Shown here piece by piece: positions 16,914 through 26,987 of a DNA stretch of 64,000 nt; within the stretch, counting starts at the first letter, position 1; each line of letters starts with the position of its first letter. The notes under the pieces are model-generated. The model worked only from the letters and a program-made list of their open reading frames with translations. It searched no databases and was not told the origin of the DNA. Source of the stretch: Alphaproteobacteria bacterium (GTDB lineage: Bacteria; Pseudomonadota; Alphaproteobacteria; UBA8366; GCA-2717185); contig WLWY01000007.1 of assembly GCA_012103325.1 (NCBI GenBank), positions 1 through 64,000 on the forward strand, read 5' to 3'. A program made the position numbers and the translations under genes.

Positions 16914-19900
16914 TCATTGAGGCGCGTCCTTGAATTCCTGAATCCGTGATAGCAGCCGCTCGGGCAGAGCATAGGTTTTTAGCCCTTGGCTTACAATTTT
17001 GCGCAACGGGCCATCTACTGCGACATTAAGATGAACCGGTATCCCTTTGTAAACGGAAGGATTATTCCCTTTTATCTGGAAACGAAAGGCAACGTCGCCG
17101 AAGGCATCTTCATCGAGCGTGACACGGGCGGACTCATAGGTGAAGTCGTCGACGATCTGGAGCAGCAAATCCATGCCTTCGTTGGCGCTGCCCAGGCCTG
17201 AGCGGATCTCCTTATCCGGCCGATAACGGATATGTCCGCCTCCATCGGCGCTTTCGAGCACGCCGCCACGGATAATAACCTGCCCGTTCTCGACAACGAT
17301 GGGAATCCGGCCGTTTAGTGTTCCCGTAGTGTCAAGGTCCTGGGGCTGCACCAGTTGCAGCAGATCTTCGAGTTCCGCGCCGTTCACAAGTAGCGGGACT
17401 GTGAATCCATCGAACGATTTTGGAATGGTGAAGGCTTCGGTTTCGATGCGGCCACCGAAGAAGTCCAGCTCCCGCAATGCGCCTTCGATACGGCCATCCC
17501 TTTTTAGCTGAAACTCCGCCCGGCCATTCAGTAGCGGGATTCCGATATCCAGGGCACCGATACTGATTTCCTGATTGGGTGGTGTCGATGGGGGGAACAG
17601 ATTGTCGAATTGAACGACCGTTGCGGCGTTCTCGAGTGTGAACTCGTCTGCTTTCAACGAAGCGGCGGTAACCAACAGTTCCAACGACGAATCGAACTGC
17701 CCGTCACCCCACGCAAAATCCGCCAGAGCGTCGACCTCGCCATCGACTTCCTTCAACGTGCGGCCGAGGAACGGGAACAGCTGAACCGGCTGCAGGACCG
17801 TTGGCAGGAATGTCACTTTGCGCATGTCGACGGAGGCGGTCCCCTTATTATTCGTTTGATCGTGATGACCGCGCAGTTGGATCGAGAGCTGTTCGGGCGG
17901 ATCGAATAACCTTCCCTCGAACGTAATCCGGTTTTCGCTGTGCGCTGCGGAGGCCGTTAGGCGCAGAGGGACGACAAACGGTTTCGCGTCCGTGTGCCGC
18001 AGTCCATCGACCGAAAAGGCGAGGGCGCTCTTGTCTGCGAGGTCCAACTTGAGATCAAGGCCGGAGGCCTGCAGTTTGTATGCGGCGACCTCGATCAGAT
18101 CGCTTTTCGCGTGAACGCGCGGGTTCGTGCCGGAACCACGCACTTCGATCTTCGTTGGCGATAATGTCGCTTCGAGCCAGTCCTCTTCAGTTTTGATGCG
18201 TAACCGGTTCTCCGGGATGACAAGCGTTGCCGCATAGGCCAGAGAAGACAGGCCTTTGGCTGTGTCGAGTTTGATCACAGTGGGTGAAGCGACGTTCAAT
18301 GAAACCGGCGTCTGCGTTTCGACTTTGTCCGGGACAACAAGCGAAGTTACCGATATCGCGCTCTTTGGGGCGACTGAAAGGGAGACGATAGTGCCATCGA
18401 AACCTGCCTGACCGGACAATTTGGCTGTTGCTTTCACGGGGGCGATCGCTTCGTTGACAGAACCGTTGAATGCGCCAGCAAGCCGGTATGCGCTATGGAG
18501 CTGGTGCTCCTTCAGGAACAACTGCGATAGATCCAACTGACCTGAAATCTGATCGCCAGCAAGGTTGGCCGTTATCTTTGTCGACTCGAGATTTTTTAGA
18601 GAGCCGTGCCAATCGAATGTCGCATTAGCATCACCCTTTATCGAGACGTTGGTGCTGCTGCCAGCGAGGTAGGCGCGGAGCGGGGGAGGGATGATCTCGG
18701 GTGCAATCGACATCGTGCTGGCATGCAGATTATTGGTCGTGATCTGCAATCCGTCGGGATTTGAGGTAAGGTCGATCCGTCCGGACAACGTGCCGCCGCT
18801 CAGGAAACTTGGGAGGGTAACTGTATCAAGATCGCTTTCGATCCAGCCTTGAATCTCCAATGTTTTCAGGATCGCGACAGGGTCGTCTTCGATGCTTGCT
18901 AACAAATTGACTGGATCGGGAACGGCACCTTTGAGCGCGAATGCGGCGCTGCCACGCGCCCTATAGCCCTCCGGGATGAGTGTCGATGACGGCACGTCGT
19001 TGAGCTTTCCGTTAACCGCGAGGCCAACCGGGCCTGCAGGCGGCCCCTGCGCGCGGAACGCAAGCGTTCCGCCTTTCCACGCAATATCACCACGCGCATC
19101 GACAATGTCTTTCGATACGCGGACTGACATCGATGTCGGTTGCCCGATAAGCCCGTAGCCGCCGAAGCTTTGCAGCGTGGCGCTTGCTTCGCCTTCGACA
19201 GTGCCGTCGCGGGCTCTGGCGAATGTTCCGTTTGCTTGAAGCCCTGAGACGGCGCTTCCTGCCAGCGCTAGGTCGCCCTCGTCGATGCGGAGGGCGCCGG
19301 TGATCCGGCCGTCAGCAGCGATAGAGGCGGTTCCGTTGCCTTCCATCTTGGCGCGGATGGTGCCGCGCGTGATATCGGCGGTAATTGTAACCGCCGCAGA
19401 CGTTGCACCCTTGTCGTCTTCGGCCACAGTTCCCAACGCATTGACGCGCCCATCGGGATTCGTGAATACCACCTCAATTATTTGTCCGGCGTCACTCCGG
19501 CGCAGACCGACGGCGATGTGGCTGTCGTGCAACGGTTCGCCGGCAATTGTCAGCTCGGCAATGTCCAAACGCGCATCCAGCTCTGGCGCTCGGTCGGGAA
19601 GAATAATGAACTGTGCCTGACCTCCGATGGTCGTTGCACTAAAGGCTTCACCTTTTGCTTCGCCCTCCTTCAAGAGCACCTGGCCGAACGCTTCGCCCGA
19701 TGCAAAGCGCGTCGCGGTCACACGGCCGCGTAACGTACCTGAGCCATCGGCAAGCTGGGTCTGAAGTTGAAACGAGGCATCCACATCGCTCGCATTCCCA
19801 TCCGGCGTGTTGATACGTCCCGCAGCGACCAGCGACGCCGTACCGAACGGCGTTTCAATGTTGGCGTGGATATCTTCAAGGTCCATGACGCGAATCGGTA

Positions 19901-20324
19901 AGCCGAATGAGTCGCCCTTTTCACCAGAATCGGCATGTGTTGGGAGTCCTTGTAGCGAAAGGCCTTCCGGTCCCCATTTACCGTGGAGCCTGAGGCCGCT
20001 CGCCTTGACCTCCTCGACGACTCCGTTGCGCAGATCCGCGAGCGAATAGGTGGCGTTGAGTTCGGCGATTTTCTGGCCGCCCTCTCCACCAATGGCGAGA
20101 TTGGAAACACGAACGCTATTGAAATCCAGCCGCTCGATCCTCAGCGCGACCGGGCCGATGCCCGCGCGGGTTAGCAACGCAATCGCAGCTCGCTCGGCAA
20201 TCCAGAGCCGTTGAGTCCACGCCAGTGCGGTGACCATTGCAAGCGCAACAAGGACCACGAGACCCGCTCGAACCCATCGGCGTTTGAGCAAGGTGCGCGG
20301 TTGCGTGGCAGCTTGGTCGTCCAT
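16914..20324 (-). CDS. ydbH: YdbH-like AsmA-type intermembrane lipid transport protein
   Basis: An 1136-residue protein with an N-terminal signal anchor (VRAGLVVLVALAMVTALAW, residues about 18-36) followed by a very long beta-strand-rich periplasmic region, typical of AsmA-like bridge proteins. The C-terminal part (FFGGRIETEAFTIPKSFDGF, LNGRIPIVVENG, DFTYESARVTLDEDAFG) matches the YdbH/DctA-YdbH domain. YdbH acts redundantly with TamB and YhdP in phospholipid movement to the outer membrane in E. coli. The present protein is longer than the E. coli one (about 880 residues). It leads the ydbH-ynbE-ydbL run and is divergent from the TPR glycosyltransferase gene. Confidence 0.8.
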   Translation of the reverse strand: MDDQAATQPRTLLKRRWVRAGLVVLVALAMVTALAWTQRLWIAERAAIALLTRAGIGPVALRIERLDFNSVRVSNLAIGGEGGQKIAELNATYSLADLRNGVVEEVKASGLRLHGKWGPEGLSLQGLPTHADSGEKGDSFGLPIRVMDLEDIHANIETPFGTASLVAAGRINTPDGNASDVDASFQLQTQLADGSGTLRGRVTATRFASGEAFGQVLLKEGEAKGEAFSATTIGGQAQFIILPDRAPELDARLDIAELTIAGEPLHDSHIAVGLRRSDAGQIIEVVFTNPDGRVNALGTVAEDDKGATSAAVTITADITRGTIRAKMEGNGTASIAADGRITGALRIDEGDLALAGSAVSGLQANGTFARARDGTVEGEASATLQSFGGYGLIGQPTSMSVRVSKDIVDARGDIAWKGGTLAFRAQGPPAGPVGLAVNGKLNDVPSSTLIPEGYRARGSAAFALKGAVPDPVNLLASIEDDPVAILKTLEIQGWIESDLDTVTLPSFLSGGTLSGRIDLTSNPDGLQITTNNLHASTMSIAPEIIPPPLRAYLAGSSTNVSIKGDANATFDWHGSLKNLESTKITANLAGDQISGQLDLSQLFLKEHQLHSAYRLAGAFNGSVNEAIAPVKATAKLSGQAGFDGTIVSLSVAPKSAISVTSLVVPDKVETQTPVSLNVASPTVIKLDTAKGLSSLAYAATLVIPENRLRIKTEEDWLEATLSPTKIEVRGSGTNPRVHAKSDLIEVAAYKLQASGLDLKLDLADKSALAFSVDGLRHTDAKPFVVPLRLTASAAHSENRITFEGRLFDPPEQLSIQLRGHHDQTNNKGTASVDMRKVTFLPTVLQPVQLFPFLGRTLKEVDGEVDALADFAWGDGQFDSSLELLVTAASLKADEFTLENAATVVQFDNLFPPSTPPNQEISIGALDIGIPLLNGRAEFQLKRDGRIEGALRELDFFGGRIETEAFTIPKSFDGFTVPLLVNGAELEDLLQLVQPQDLDTTGTLNGRIPIVVENGQVIIRGGVLESADGGGHIRYRPDKEIRSGLGSANEGMDLLLQIVDDFTYESARVTLDEDAFGDVAFRFQIKGNNPSVYKGIPVHLNVAVDGPLRKIVSQGLKTYALPERLLSRIQEFKDAPQ

Positions 20325-20402
20325 TACCCTGACAATACGGAATCCCCGTTCCGGCGGCGAGCCGTTTGGTTCGGTTCACGAACGATTGGCGATAGGGCAG
20401 TC

Positions 20403-22412
20403 ATGGCCGACGCGGCAACGCGGTTTCAAAGCGCGGTCCAACTTGTCGAGGCCGGGCGTCTTGCCGACGCGGATGCCATTTGTCTGGAAATTCTCGATGG
20501 CGCGCCGAACGATGCGCAAGCCCTGTTCTTGCGCGGCCTGATTGCGATGCAGCAGGGCGATGCGGCCGGCGCTATCGCATTGCTCCGCAGCGCAGCGGAT
20601 TTCGATCCCGACAATCCGGCTTTGCACGCCACGCTTGGCGCGTTCCTCGTCGGGCATGGTGAAGCGGCAGATGCTCTCGCAGTGTTGGAGCGGGCAACGG
20701 CGTTGAACCCGAACGATGCCGTATCACTACGCCACTTGGCGCGCCTGTATCGACTAACCGGCCGTGCGGCTGATGCAATCGGCGCATTCGAGCTTCTCAC
20801 ATCGTTCGAGCCCCCGGACATCAGCGATGTGCTGGCATTGGGAATGCTGCTGCAGGACGAGCGCGGACCAGATGCGGCGGTCATCATATTTGATCGAGCG
20901 GTTGCTATTGCACCGGAGGATGTGCAGGTCCGCAATCACTTGGCGGCGTGCCAGCAACTGCGCGGGCGGGTTGGAGAGGCGATGGCAGCCTACCGGGAGT
21001 CCCTGGTCTTGCAGCCCGAGGGCAATCCCGCATCAGTGGGTTTATTCGCTGCGTTGCAGACCGTGTGCGATTGGCGCAACTTCGACGAGTTGGCGGTGGG
21101 GGTCGACACGATGACAGCCGCCGCTATTGACGCCGGTGTATCGCCGGTCGAAGACCCTTTCCTCAACATCACGCATTGCGCGGACCCAGGTCAGAATCTT
21201 GCGGTAGCGCAGTCCTGGAGCGCCGATCTTGGCCAACGGGTTGCGGCTTGGGATGTGGTGTTTGCACATGCATCGCGCGACCGGGCACGTATCCGAATTG
21301 GTTATCTGTCGAGCGATTTTCACGATCACGCAACGTCTCATCTGATGTTGAGCCTGTTCGGTGCCCATGACAGGACGCGGTTTGCCATCCATGCCTACTC
21401 CTGTGGGCTCGATGACGGTAGTGCGTACCGTCGGCGCATCGAGGCGGACTGCGACGCGTTCGTCGACTTTTCCGGCATCGATACCATTTCCGCCGCGCAC
21501 CGCATTCACGATGACGGGATCGATATCCTGGTCGATCTAAAGGGCTACACGCGGCAGAACCGGCTCGACGTCGCAGCGTTGCGGCCCGCGCCCGTGCAGG
21601 CGGCGTGGCTTGGCTATCCGGGAACGAGCGGTGCTGATTTCTTCGACTATATCGTCACCGACGATGTCGTGACCCCACCGGAAACGGCCGATACCTATAG
21701 CGAGGCCTTTGCTGTCATGCCGCATTGCTATCAGGTCAACAACCGAGATCAGCCGATCGCGGACGAGCCGGTGTCGCGGGAAGCGGCGGGGCTGCCGGCG
21801 GACAGGTTCGTGTTCGCTTCGTTCAACAACACCTACAAGCTCGAACCGGTCATGTTCGGCGCGTGGATGGAAATCCTGCGGGACATTCCCAATGCAGTGC
21901 TTTGGTTGCTGCCGAACAATGCGTTGGCGGTCGAGAATTTGCGACGCGAGGCGGGTGCCGCCGGCATCGCGGGCGAGCGTCTGGTGTTTGCCGATATGGC
22001 GCCGAAAGCGCAGCATTTGAAGCGCGCGGCCTTGGCCGATCTCACGCTCGATACGCGGATCTACAACGGGCATACGACGACCAGCGACATGCTATGGGCG
22101 GGCGTTCCGGTCCTGACACTAAGGGGGACTCATTTCGCGTCCCGCGTCTCCGCAAGCTTGCTGACCGCGTTTGGATTGCCGGAACTGGTTACGGAATCGC
22201 TAGAGGATTATAAGGCGCTGGCCTGTGAGCTGGCGCGGTCGCCGGACCGGCTTGCCCGGGTTCGCGATAGCGTCGCGGAGAGGCGATTAACCTCCCCCTT
22301 ATACGACACGGAACAATTCACGCGCGATCTGGAACGCGCTTACGCGGAAATGTGGCGCCGATACAAAAACGGCGAAGCACCAAAGCGCCTCGCCGTTTCA
22401 GAACTAACATAA
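20403..22412 (+). CDS. TPR-containing OGT-like glycosyltransferase (GT41)
   Basis: A 669-residue protein with TPR repeats in the first ~230 residues and a GT41 (O-GlcNAc-transferase-like, SPINDLY-like) catalytic region from about 295 to 660. Signatures are RIGYLSSDFHDHATSHLM, AWLGYPGTSGADFFDYIV, FNNTYKLEP and GHTTTSDMLWAGVPVLTL. It probably transfers a sugar to protein Ser/Thr in the cytoplasm; the acceptor is unknown. ATG 20403 has AGGG a few bases upstream; the longer frame from 20211 runs antisense through ydbH. The ydbH and OGT starts are separated by 78 bp, which must hold both promoters. Confidence 0.85.
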   Translation: MADAATRFQSAVQLVEAGRLADADAICLEILDGAPNDAQALFLRGLIAMQQGDAAGAIALLRSAADFDPDNPALHATLGAFLVGHGEAADALAVLERATALNPNDAVSLRHLARLYRLTGRAADAIGAFELLTSFEPPDISDVLALGMLLQDERGPDAAVIIFDRAVAIAPEDVQVRNHLAACQQLRGRVGEAMAAYRESLVLQPEGNPASVGLFAALQTVCDWRNFDELAVGVDTMTAAAIDAGVSPVEDPFLNITHCADPGQNLAVAQSWSADLGQRVAAWDVVFAHASRDRARIRIGYLSSDFHDHATSHLMLSLFGAHDRTRFAIHAYSCGLDDGSAYRRRIEADCDAFVDFSGIDTISAAHRIHDDGIDILVDLKGYTRQNRLDVAALRPAPVQAAWLGYPGTSGADFFDYIVTDDVVTPPETADTYSEAFAVMPHCYQVNNRDQPIADEPVSREAAGLPADRFVFASFNNTYKLEPVMFGAWMEILRDIPNAVLWLLPNNALAVENLRREAGAAGIAGERLVFADMAPKAQHLKRAALADLTLDTRIYNGHTTTSDMLWAGVPVLTLRGTHFASRVSASLLTAFGLPELVTESLEDYKALACELARSPDRLARVRDSVAERRLTSPLYDTEQFTRDLERAYAEMWRRYKNGEAPKRLAVSELT

Positions 22413-22424
22413 AGAAGCGTTCAA

Positions 22425-23222
22425 TCAGCCGCAGCCGGCAATCGCCCGTTTCGCCATCACGCCAATCAGGTGAGCGCGGTATTCGGCGCTGCCATGAATG
22501 TCTGAGTTCAGATTGTCGTCCGGCACGGCGATATTCGCGATCGCGTCGGCGGAGAAGTTGGCGTCGAGCGCGGCTTCCATTTCCGTGACGCGGAAGACGC
22601 CTTCCTGGCCGGCGCCGGTCACAGCGACGCGCACACCGCCGGATGTTTTGGCGACGAAGGCGCCGACCAGCGAGAACCGGCTCGCCGGTTGCGCAAACTT
22701 CATGTAGCAGGCCTTCTCCGGCTTGGAGAAACGGACCGCAGTGATGATTTCGTCTTCGGCCAAGGCCGTTTCGAATAGGCCGAGGAAAAAGTCGTCCGCG
22801 GTGATTTCCCGCTTGTTCGTGACGACCGTCGCACCGAGTCCAAGTACCGCGCCCGGATAGTCGGCCGCCGGGTCGTTGTTGGCAATCGAACCGCCGATCG
22901 TCCCGCGATGTCGGACCTGCGGGTCGCCGATCATGCCGGCAAGGTCAGCCAGGGCAGGAATGGCACTGCGAACCGCTTCGGAGCCTTCGACCTCCGCGTG
23001 CGTCGTCGTCGCGCCGACGGTAATCGTGTCGCCGTCGACCGCGATGCCGCGCAGTTCGCCGATGCTGGAGATATCGATCAGATCAGATGGGCGTGCAAGC
23101 CGCTGCTTCAGGGTCGGCAACAGGGTATGTCCACCGGCCAAAAGCTGACCGTCTTCCGCCGATTGCAGGGCGCTGACCGCGTCGGCGAGGGAGGCGGGCC
23201 GTTGATAGTCGAATTCGTACAT
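22425..23222 (-). CDS. coxM: CO dehydrogenase-like FAD subunit (CoxM)
   Basis: A 265-residue FAD-binding subunit of the xanthine-dehydrogenase family. LLAGGHTLLPTLKQRL and HRGTIGGSIANNDPAADYP are the two FAD pyrophosphate-binding motifs of CoxM-type proteins. It passes electrons from the iron-sulfur subunit to an acceptor. It is last in the coxS-coxL-coxM order and starts 14 bases after coxL, with GAGGGA before the ATG. The frame opens earlier, but only inside coxL. Confidence 0.9.
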   Translation of the reverse strand: MYEFDYQRPASLADAVSALQSAEDGQLLAGGHTLLPTLKQRLARPSDLIDISSIGELRGIAVDGDTITVGATTTHAEVEGSEAVRSAIPALADLAGMIGDPQVRHRGTIGGSIANNDPAADYPGAVLGLGATVVTNKREITADDFFLGLFETALAEDEIITAVRFSKPEKACYMKFAQPASRFSLVGAFVAKTSGGVRVAVTGAGQEGVFRVTEMEAALDANFSADAIANIAVPDDNLNSDIHGSAEYRAHLIGVMAKRAIAGCG

Positions 23223-23235
23223 TGTATTTCCCTCT

Positions 23236-25608
23236 CTACTCGGCCGCCTGTGCGGCGCTTTGAATGGTTTGCCATACGGCCGATGCCGTCGCGGGCATGG
23301 GGACGTCACGGACGCCCAGATCCCACAGCGCGTCGACCACCGCATTGATCGTCGCCGCCGGTGCGGCAATTGCACCGGCCTCGCCGCACCCTTTGACCCC
23401 CAAGGGGTTCAGCGGAGACGGGGTCTCGGTCATGCCAACGTCGATGCTGGGCACCGTGCTGGCGCGCGGCATGGCGTAGTCCATGAACGACCCGGTTAGG
23501 AGTTGCCCGGCATCATCGTAGACGCAGCCTTCAAGTAACGCTTGCCCGACACCTTGCGCAACGCCGCCATGGACCTGGCCTTCGACGATCATCGGATTGA
23601 TGACCGTGCCAAAATCGTCGATGGCTGTGTAGTTGACGATTTCGACAGACCCGGTGTCCGGGTCGATTTCGACTTCGCAGATATGCGTGCCCGCGGGGAA
23701 GGAGAAATTGAGCGGGTCATAGAACGCAGTTTCGTTCAGGCCCGGCTCGACCCCTTCCGGATAGTTGTGCGGAACATAGGCCGCAAAGGCCACTTCGCCG
23801 ATGCTCATCGTCTTGTCGGTCCCCGCCACGGTAAAGTTGCCGTCCGTGAACTCGATATCGTCCTCCGACGCTTCGAGAATGTGGGCCGCGATTTTCATGC
23901 CCTTTTCGACGATCTTGTCGGCTGCCTTGCACAAGGCGGAGCCCCCGACGGCTGCCGAGCGAGAGCCGTATGTGCCCATGCCGAACATGACCTTGTCGGT
24001 GTCGCCATGGACGACTTCTACATTCTCGACGGCCACGCCGAGGCGTGTTGCGACGATCTGTGCAAAAGTGGTCTCGTGCCCTTGGCCATGACTGTGAGAG
24101 CCGGTGAAGATTGTCACGTTGCCGGTCGGGTTGAAGCGAATCTGGCCCGATTCCCAAAGTCCGACGCCGCCGCCCAGTGCGCCAACCGCGGCCGACGGCG
24201 CGATGCCGCAAGCCTCGATATAGGACGAGAAGCCGATGCCGCGGCGCTTGCCGCGCGCTTCCGCATCGCTTCGGCGTTGCGCAAACCCGGCATAGTCAGC
24301 CTTGTCCAACGCGACGTCCAAGGCTGCGCCGTAATTGCCGCAGTCATATTGCTGGATGACCGGCGTCTGATAGGGGAAGGCGTCCACCGGCACCATATTG
24401 ATGCGGCGCAGCTCCGCCGGATCCCGCCCGGTTTCTTTCGCGGCCTGCTCGACCAGCCGTTCGATAACAAATGTCGCTTCGGGCCGTCCGGCGCCACGAT
24501 ACGCATCGACGGGCGTCGTATTGGTGAAGACCGCCTGCACATCGCAATAAATCGCCGGTGTCGTGTACTGGCCGGCCAGCAGCGTCGCGTAGAGATAGCT
24601 CGGTACGCAGGTTGCGAAGGTCGACAGATACGCGCCCATATTGGCAACCGTATTGACCCGCAGGCCAAGGAACTTGCCATCCGCATCGAGCGCCAATTCG
24701 GCCTTGGATACGTGATCGCGGCCATGCGCGTCTGTCTGGAACGATTCCGACCGTGCCGCCGTCCATTTCACCGGCTGGCGGACCTTGCGAGCGGCCCAAA
24801 GGCACACGGTCTCTTCCGCATAGATGAAAATCTTGGAGCCGAAACCACCGCCTACGTCGGGCGCGATGACCCGCAGCTTGTGCTCGGGTGCAACCCCGTT
24901 GAAGGCCGACAGCACGAGCCGTGCGACGTGTGGGTTCTGACTTGTCGTGTAGAGGGTAAGGTTGTCGCCGCCGACATCGTATTCGCCGATTGCCGCGCGC
25001 GGCTCGACCGCATTGGGGATCAGCCGGTTGTTGACGATATCCATGTGCGTGACATGCGCCGCCTTTTCGAAGGCCGCATCGGTTTCCGCCTTGTCGCCGA
25101 TTTCCCAGTCGTAGCAAAGGTTGCCCGGCGCGTCGTCATGCACCAGTGGGCTGCTAGCACTCATGGCGCCTACGGGGGAGGCGACGGCGGGAAGTTCTTC
25201 GTAATCGACCGCGACCTGTTCGGCGCCGTCCTTTGCCTGCTCCAGCGTTTCCGCAATGACGATGGCGACCGCGTCGCCGACGTAGCGTACTGTATCGACA
25301 GCAAGGGCTGGGTGGGCCGGTGCATTATGCGCATCGCCGTTTTTGCTGGTGATCGCCCAACCGCAGATCAGCGGGCCTATGCCGTCGTCGGCCAAGTCCT
25401 TGCCGGTAAAAACGGCAATCACGCCTGGCGCGTTCGTTGCGTTAGATATGTCGATACCGTTGATCTTCGCAGCGGCATGCGGCGAGCGCACGAAACTGGC
25501 GTGGGCCTGACCCTGACGATTGATATCGTCGAGATAGTGCCCGTTGCCAGTGAGAAACCGGTAGTCTTCCTTGCGGCGCACCGAGGCGCCAATTCCCTCG
25601 CTGGTCAT
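23236..25608 (-). CDS. coxL: CO dehydrogenase-like molybdenum subunit, form II (CoxL-type)
   Basis: A 790-residue large subunit with the molybdopterin-binding sequences VGGGFGSK and [15 protein letters not shown], and a C-terminal [16 protein letters not shown] segment carrying the catalytic Glu. The active-site loop reads AYRGAGR (about residues 366-372), not AYRCSFR. Established CO dehydrogenases (form I) have the Cys that binds copper; form II proteins with AYRGAGR have not been shown convincingly to oxidise CO at useful rates, so the substrate is open. The S-L-M gene order is also that of form II. Subunits assemble as a (SLM)2 complex near the cytoplasmic membrane. Confidence 0.9.
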   Translation of the reverse strand: MTSEGIGASVRRKEDYRFLTGNGHYLDDINRQGQAHASFVRSPHAAAKINGIDISNATNAPGVIAVFTGKDLADDGIGPLICGWAITSKNGDAHNAPAHPALAVDTVRYVGDAVAIVIAETLEQAKDGAEQVAVDYEELPAVASPVGAMSASSPLVHDDAPGNLCYDWEIGDKAETDAAFEKAAHVTHMDIVNNRLIPNAVEPRAAIGEYDVGGDNLTLYTTSQNPHVARLVLSAFNGVAPEHKLRVIAPDVGGGFGSKIFIYAEETVCLWAARKVRQPVKWTAARSESFQTDAHGRDHVSKAELALDADGKFLGLRVNTVANMGAYLSTFATCVPSYLYATLLAGQYTTPAIYCDVQAVFTNTTPVDAYRGAGRPEATFVIERLVEQAAKETGRDPAELRRINMVPVDAFPYQTPVIQQYDCGNYGAALDVALDKADYAGFAQRRSDAEARGKRRGIGFSSYIEACGIAPSAAVGALGGGVGLWESGQIRFNPTGNVTIFTGSHSHGQGHETTFAQIVATRLGVAVENVEVVHGDTDKVMFGMGTYGSRSAAVGGSALCKAADKIVEKGMKIAAHILEASEDDIEFTDGNFTVAGTDKTMSIGEVAFAAYVPHNYPEGVEPGLNETAFYDPLNFSFPAGTHICEVEIDPDTGSVEIVNYTAIDDFGTVINPMIVEGQVHGGVAQGVGQALLEGCVYDDAGQLLTGSFMDYAMPRASTVPSIDVGMTETPSPLNPLGVKGCGEAGAIAAPAATINAVVDALWDLGVRDVPMPATASAVWQTIQSAAQAAE

Positions 25609-25632
25609 CGCATCTTCTCCCTGTTCAGGATT

Positions 25633-26103
25633 TTAGCTGCGCATCGCTTCCGCGCCGGCCTTTATCGATTTTACGATGTTGTGATAGCCCGTGCAGCGGC
25701 AGATATTGCCTTCCAGCCACTCGCGAATTTCCTGTTCGCTTGGGTCGGGATTCTCTTTTACGAGATCGACGGCGCTCATCACCATGCCCGGCGTGCAGAA
25801 GCCACATTGCAGTCCGTGGTTTTCGCGGAACGCGGCTTGCATCGGATGCAGTTCGTCGTTCGTGGCGAGGCTTTCGATCGTGTTGACCTCCGACCCTTCC
25901 GCCTGCATGGCGAGCACGGTGCAGCTTTTTACCGATGTGCCGTCGATATGCACGACACAGGCGCCGCATTGGCTGGTGTCGCAGCCGACATGCGTACCAG
26001 TGAGTTTCAGATTTTCTCTAATGAATTGAACGAGCAAGGTGCGGGGCTCGACTTCCCCCGAAACTGCCTTGCCGTTCACCGTCATGGATACGGTGACAGG
26101 CAT
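25633..26103 (-). CDS. coxS: CO dehydrogenase-like [2Fe-2S] subunit (CoxS)
   Basis: A 156-residue protein with the two [2Fe-2S] clusters of the family: the plant-ferredoxin type [16 protein letters not shown]...C in the N-terminal half, and CGFCTPGM...CRCTGY in the helical C-terminal half. It carries electrons from the molybdenum site of CoxL to FAD in CoxM. It begins the coxSLM run; 24 bases separate it from coxL, and 137 bases separate it from coxG upstream. Confidence 0.92.
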   Translation of the reverse strand: MPVTVSMTVNGKAVSGEVEPRTLLVQFIRENLKLTGTHVGCDTSQCGACVVHIDGTSVKSCTVLAMQAEGSEVNTIESLATNDELHPMQAAFRENHGLQCGFCTPGMVMSAVDLVKENPDPSEQEIREWLEGNICRCTGYHNIVKSIKAGAEAMRS

Positions 26104-26240
26104 TCGCTACCTCCCTGTCTTGACCGGGACCGTTACCCGATCAAGGTTCGTTGGCTGGTTCTCATGGGTTCGACAGACGTACTATCTTCCCACATTTGGA
26201 GTTTGCTTTCGTGCGGCGGTCAGGTCAAGGAATCTAAGCG

Positions 26241-26861
26241 TTACGGCCCTGTAATATATTTAAACCCGGCGTAGAGCAGCATGAGGACGAGTATCCCGCC
26301 ACTAATCCACGTCATCGGGCTGTAGCCCTTCCAGCGCCGGCCATAGGGGTCGCGTGTCACCGCGGGCGCGGGTTCCGCCGCTGCAACCTCGGCTTCCGGT
26401 TCGGGCATGTCTTCCGGCGCCACCGCGACCATATCTGCAAACGCGCCGAAGAACTCGCCAGACATCTTCTTTGCCGTTGCATCGATCAACCGCGATCCGA
26501 TCTGCGCCAGCTTGCCGCCCACCGTCGCGTCGACGGTGTATTCCAGCAAAGTACCGCCGCCTTCCGCGTCGCTCAGCGTGACCTGCGCGCCGCCTTTCGC
26601 GAAACCGGCAGCGCCGCCCTTGCCTTCGCCGGCGATGCGGTAGCCGTTCGGCGGATCGATGTCGCTCAAGGTGACTGCGCCGTTGAATTTCGCCTTCACC
26701 GGTCCGACCTTGGCGGTGACCGTCGCGGTCATTTCCGTGTCGGAGGTTTTTTCCAGCGTATCGCATCCGGGAATGCAGGCCTTCAGCACTTCCGGGTCGT
26801 TCAGTGCTTCCCATACCGCTTGGCGGGGCGCTGAAATCGTGTATTCGCCTGACATTTCCAT
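26241..26861 (-). CDS. coxG: CoxG-like SRPBCC protein with C-terminal membrane anchor
   Basis: A 206-residue protein. Residues 1-150 form a CoxG-type SRPBCC domain (PRQAVWEALNDPEVLKACIPGC, and NGYRIAGEGKGGAAGF). A low-complexity Ala/Pro/Glu linker follows, then a C-terminal hydrophobic helix (GGILVLMLLYAGFKYI). CoxG proteins are implicated in membrane association of CO dehydrogenase and in electron delivery to quinone. ATG 26861 has GGAG about 7 bases upstream; the frame is open to 26903. It precedes coxS on the same strand and is divergent from the Panacea-like gene. Confidence 0.85.
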   Translation of the reverse strand: MEMSGEYTISAPRQAVWEALNDPEVLKACIPGCDTLEKTSDTEMTATVTAKVGPVKAKFNGAVTLSDIDPPNGYRIAGEGKGGAAGFAKGGAQVTLSDAEGGGTLLEYTVDATVGGKLAQIGSRLIDATAKKMSGEFFGAFADMVAVAPEDMPEPEAEVAAAEPAPAVTRDPYGRRWKGYSPMTWISGGILVLMLLYAGFKYITGP

Positions 26862-26987
26862 GACGCGGCTCCAAAACTCCATTCGAGGTGCGGCGCAAAA
26901 CACCGCCGTTGCAAGGGTGTTAACGAATTGTGGCGTTCTAAGGTATTATGCTTCGAAGGGCAATCAAGGGGGAGCTCTGTTAGCGCG

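Noticed and set aside
23542..26274. A 910-codon open frame on the plus strand
   Set aside because: It is antisense to coxL and coxS over its full length, has the composition of a GC-rich shadow frame and matches no family.
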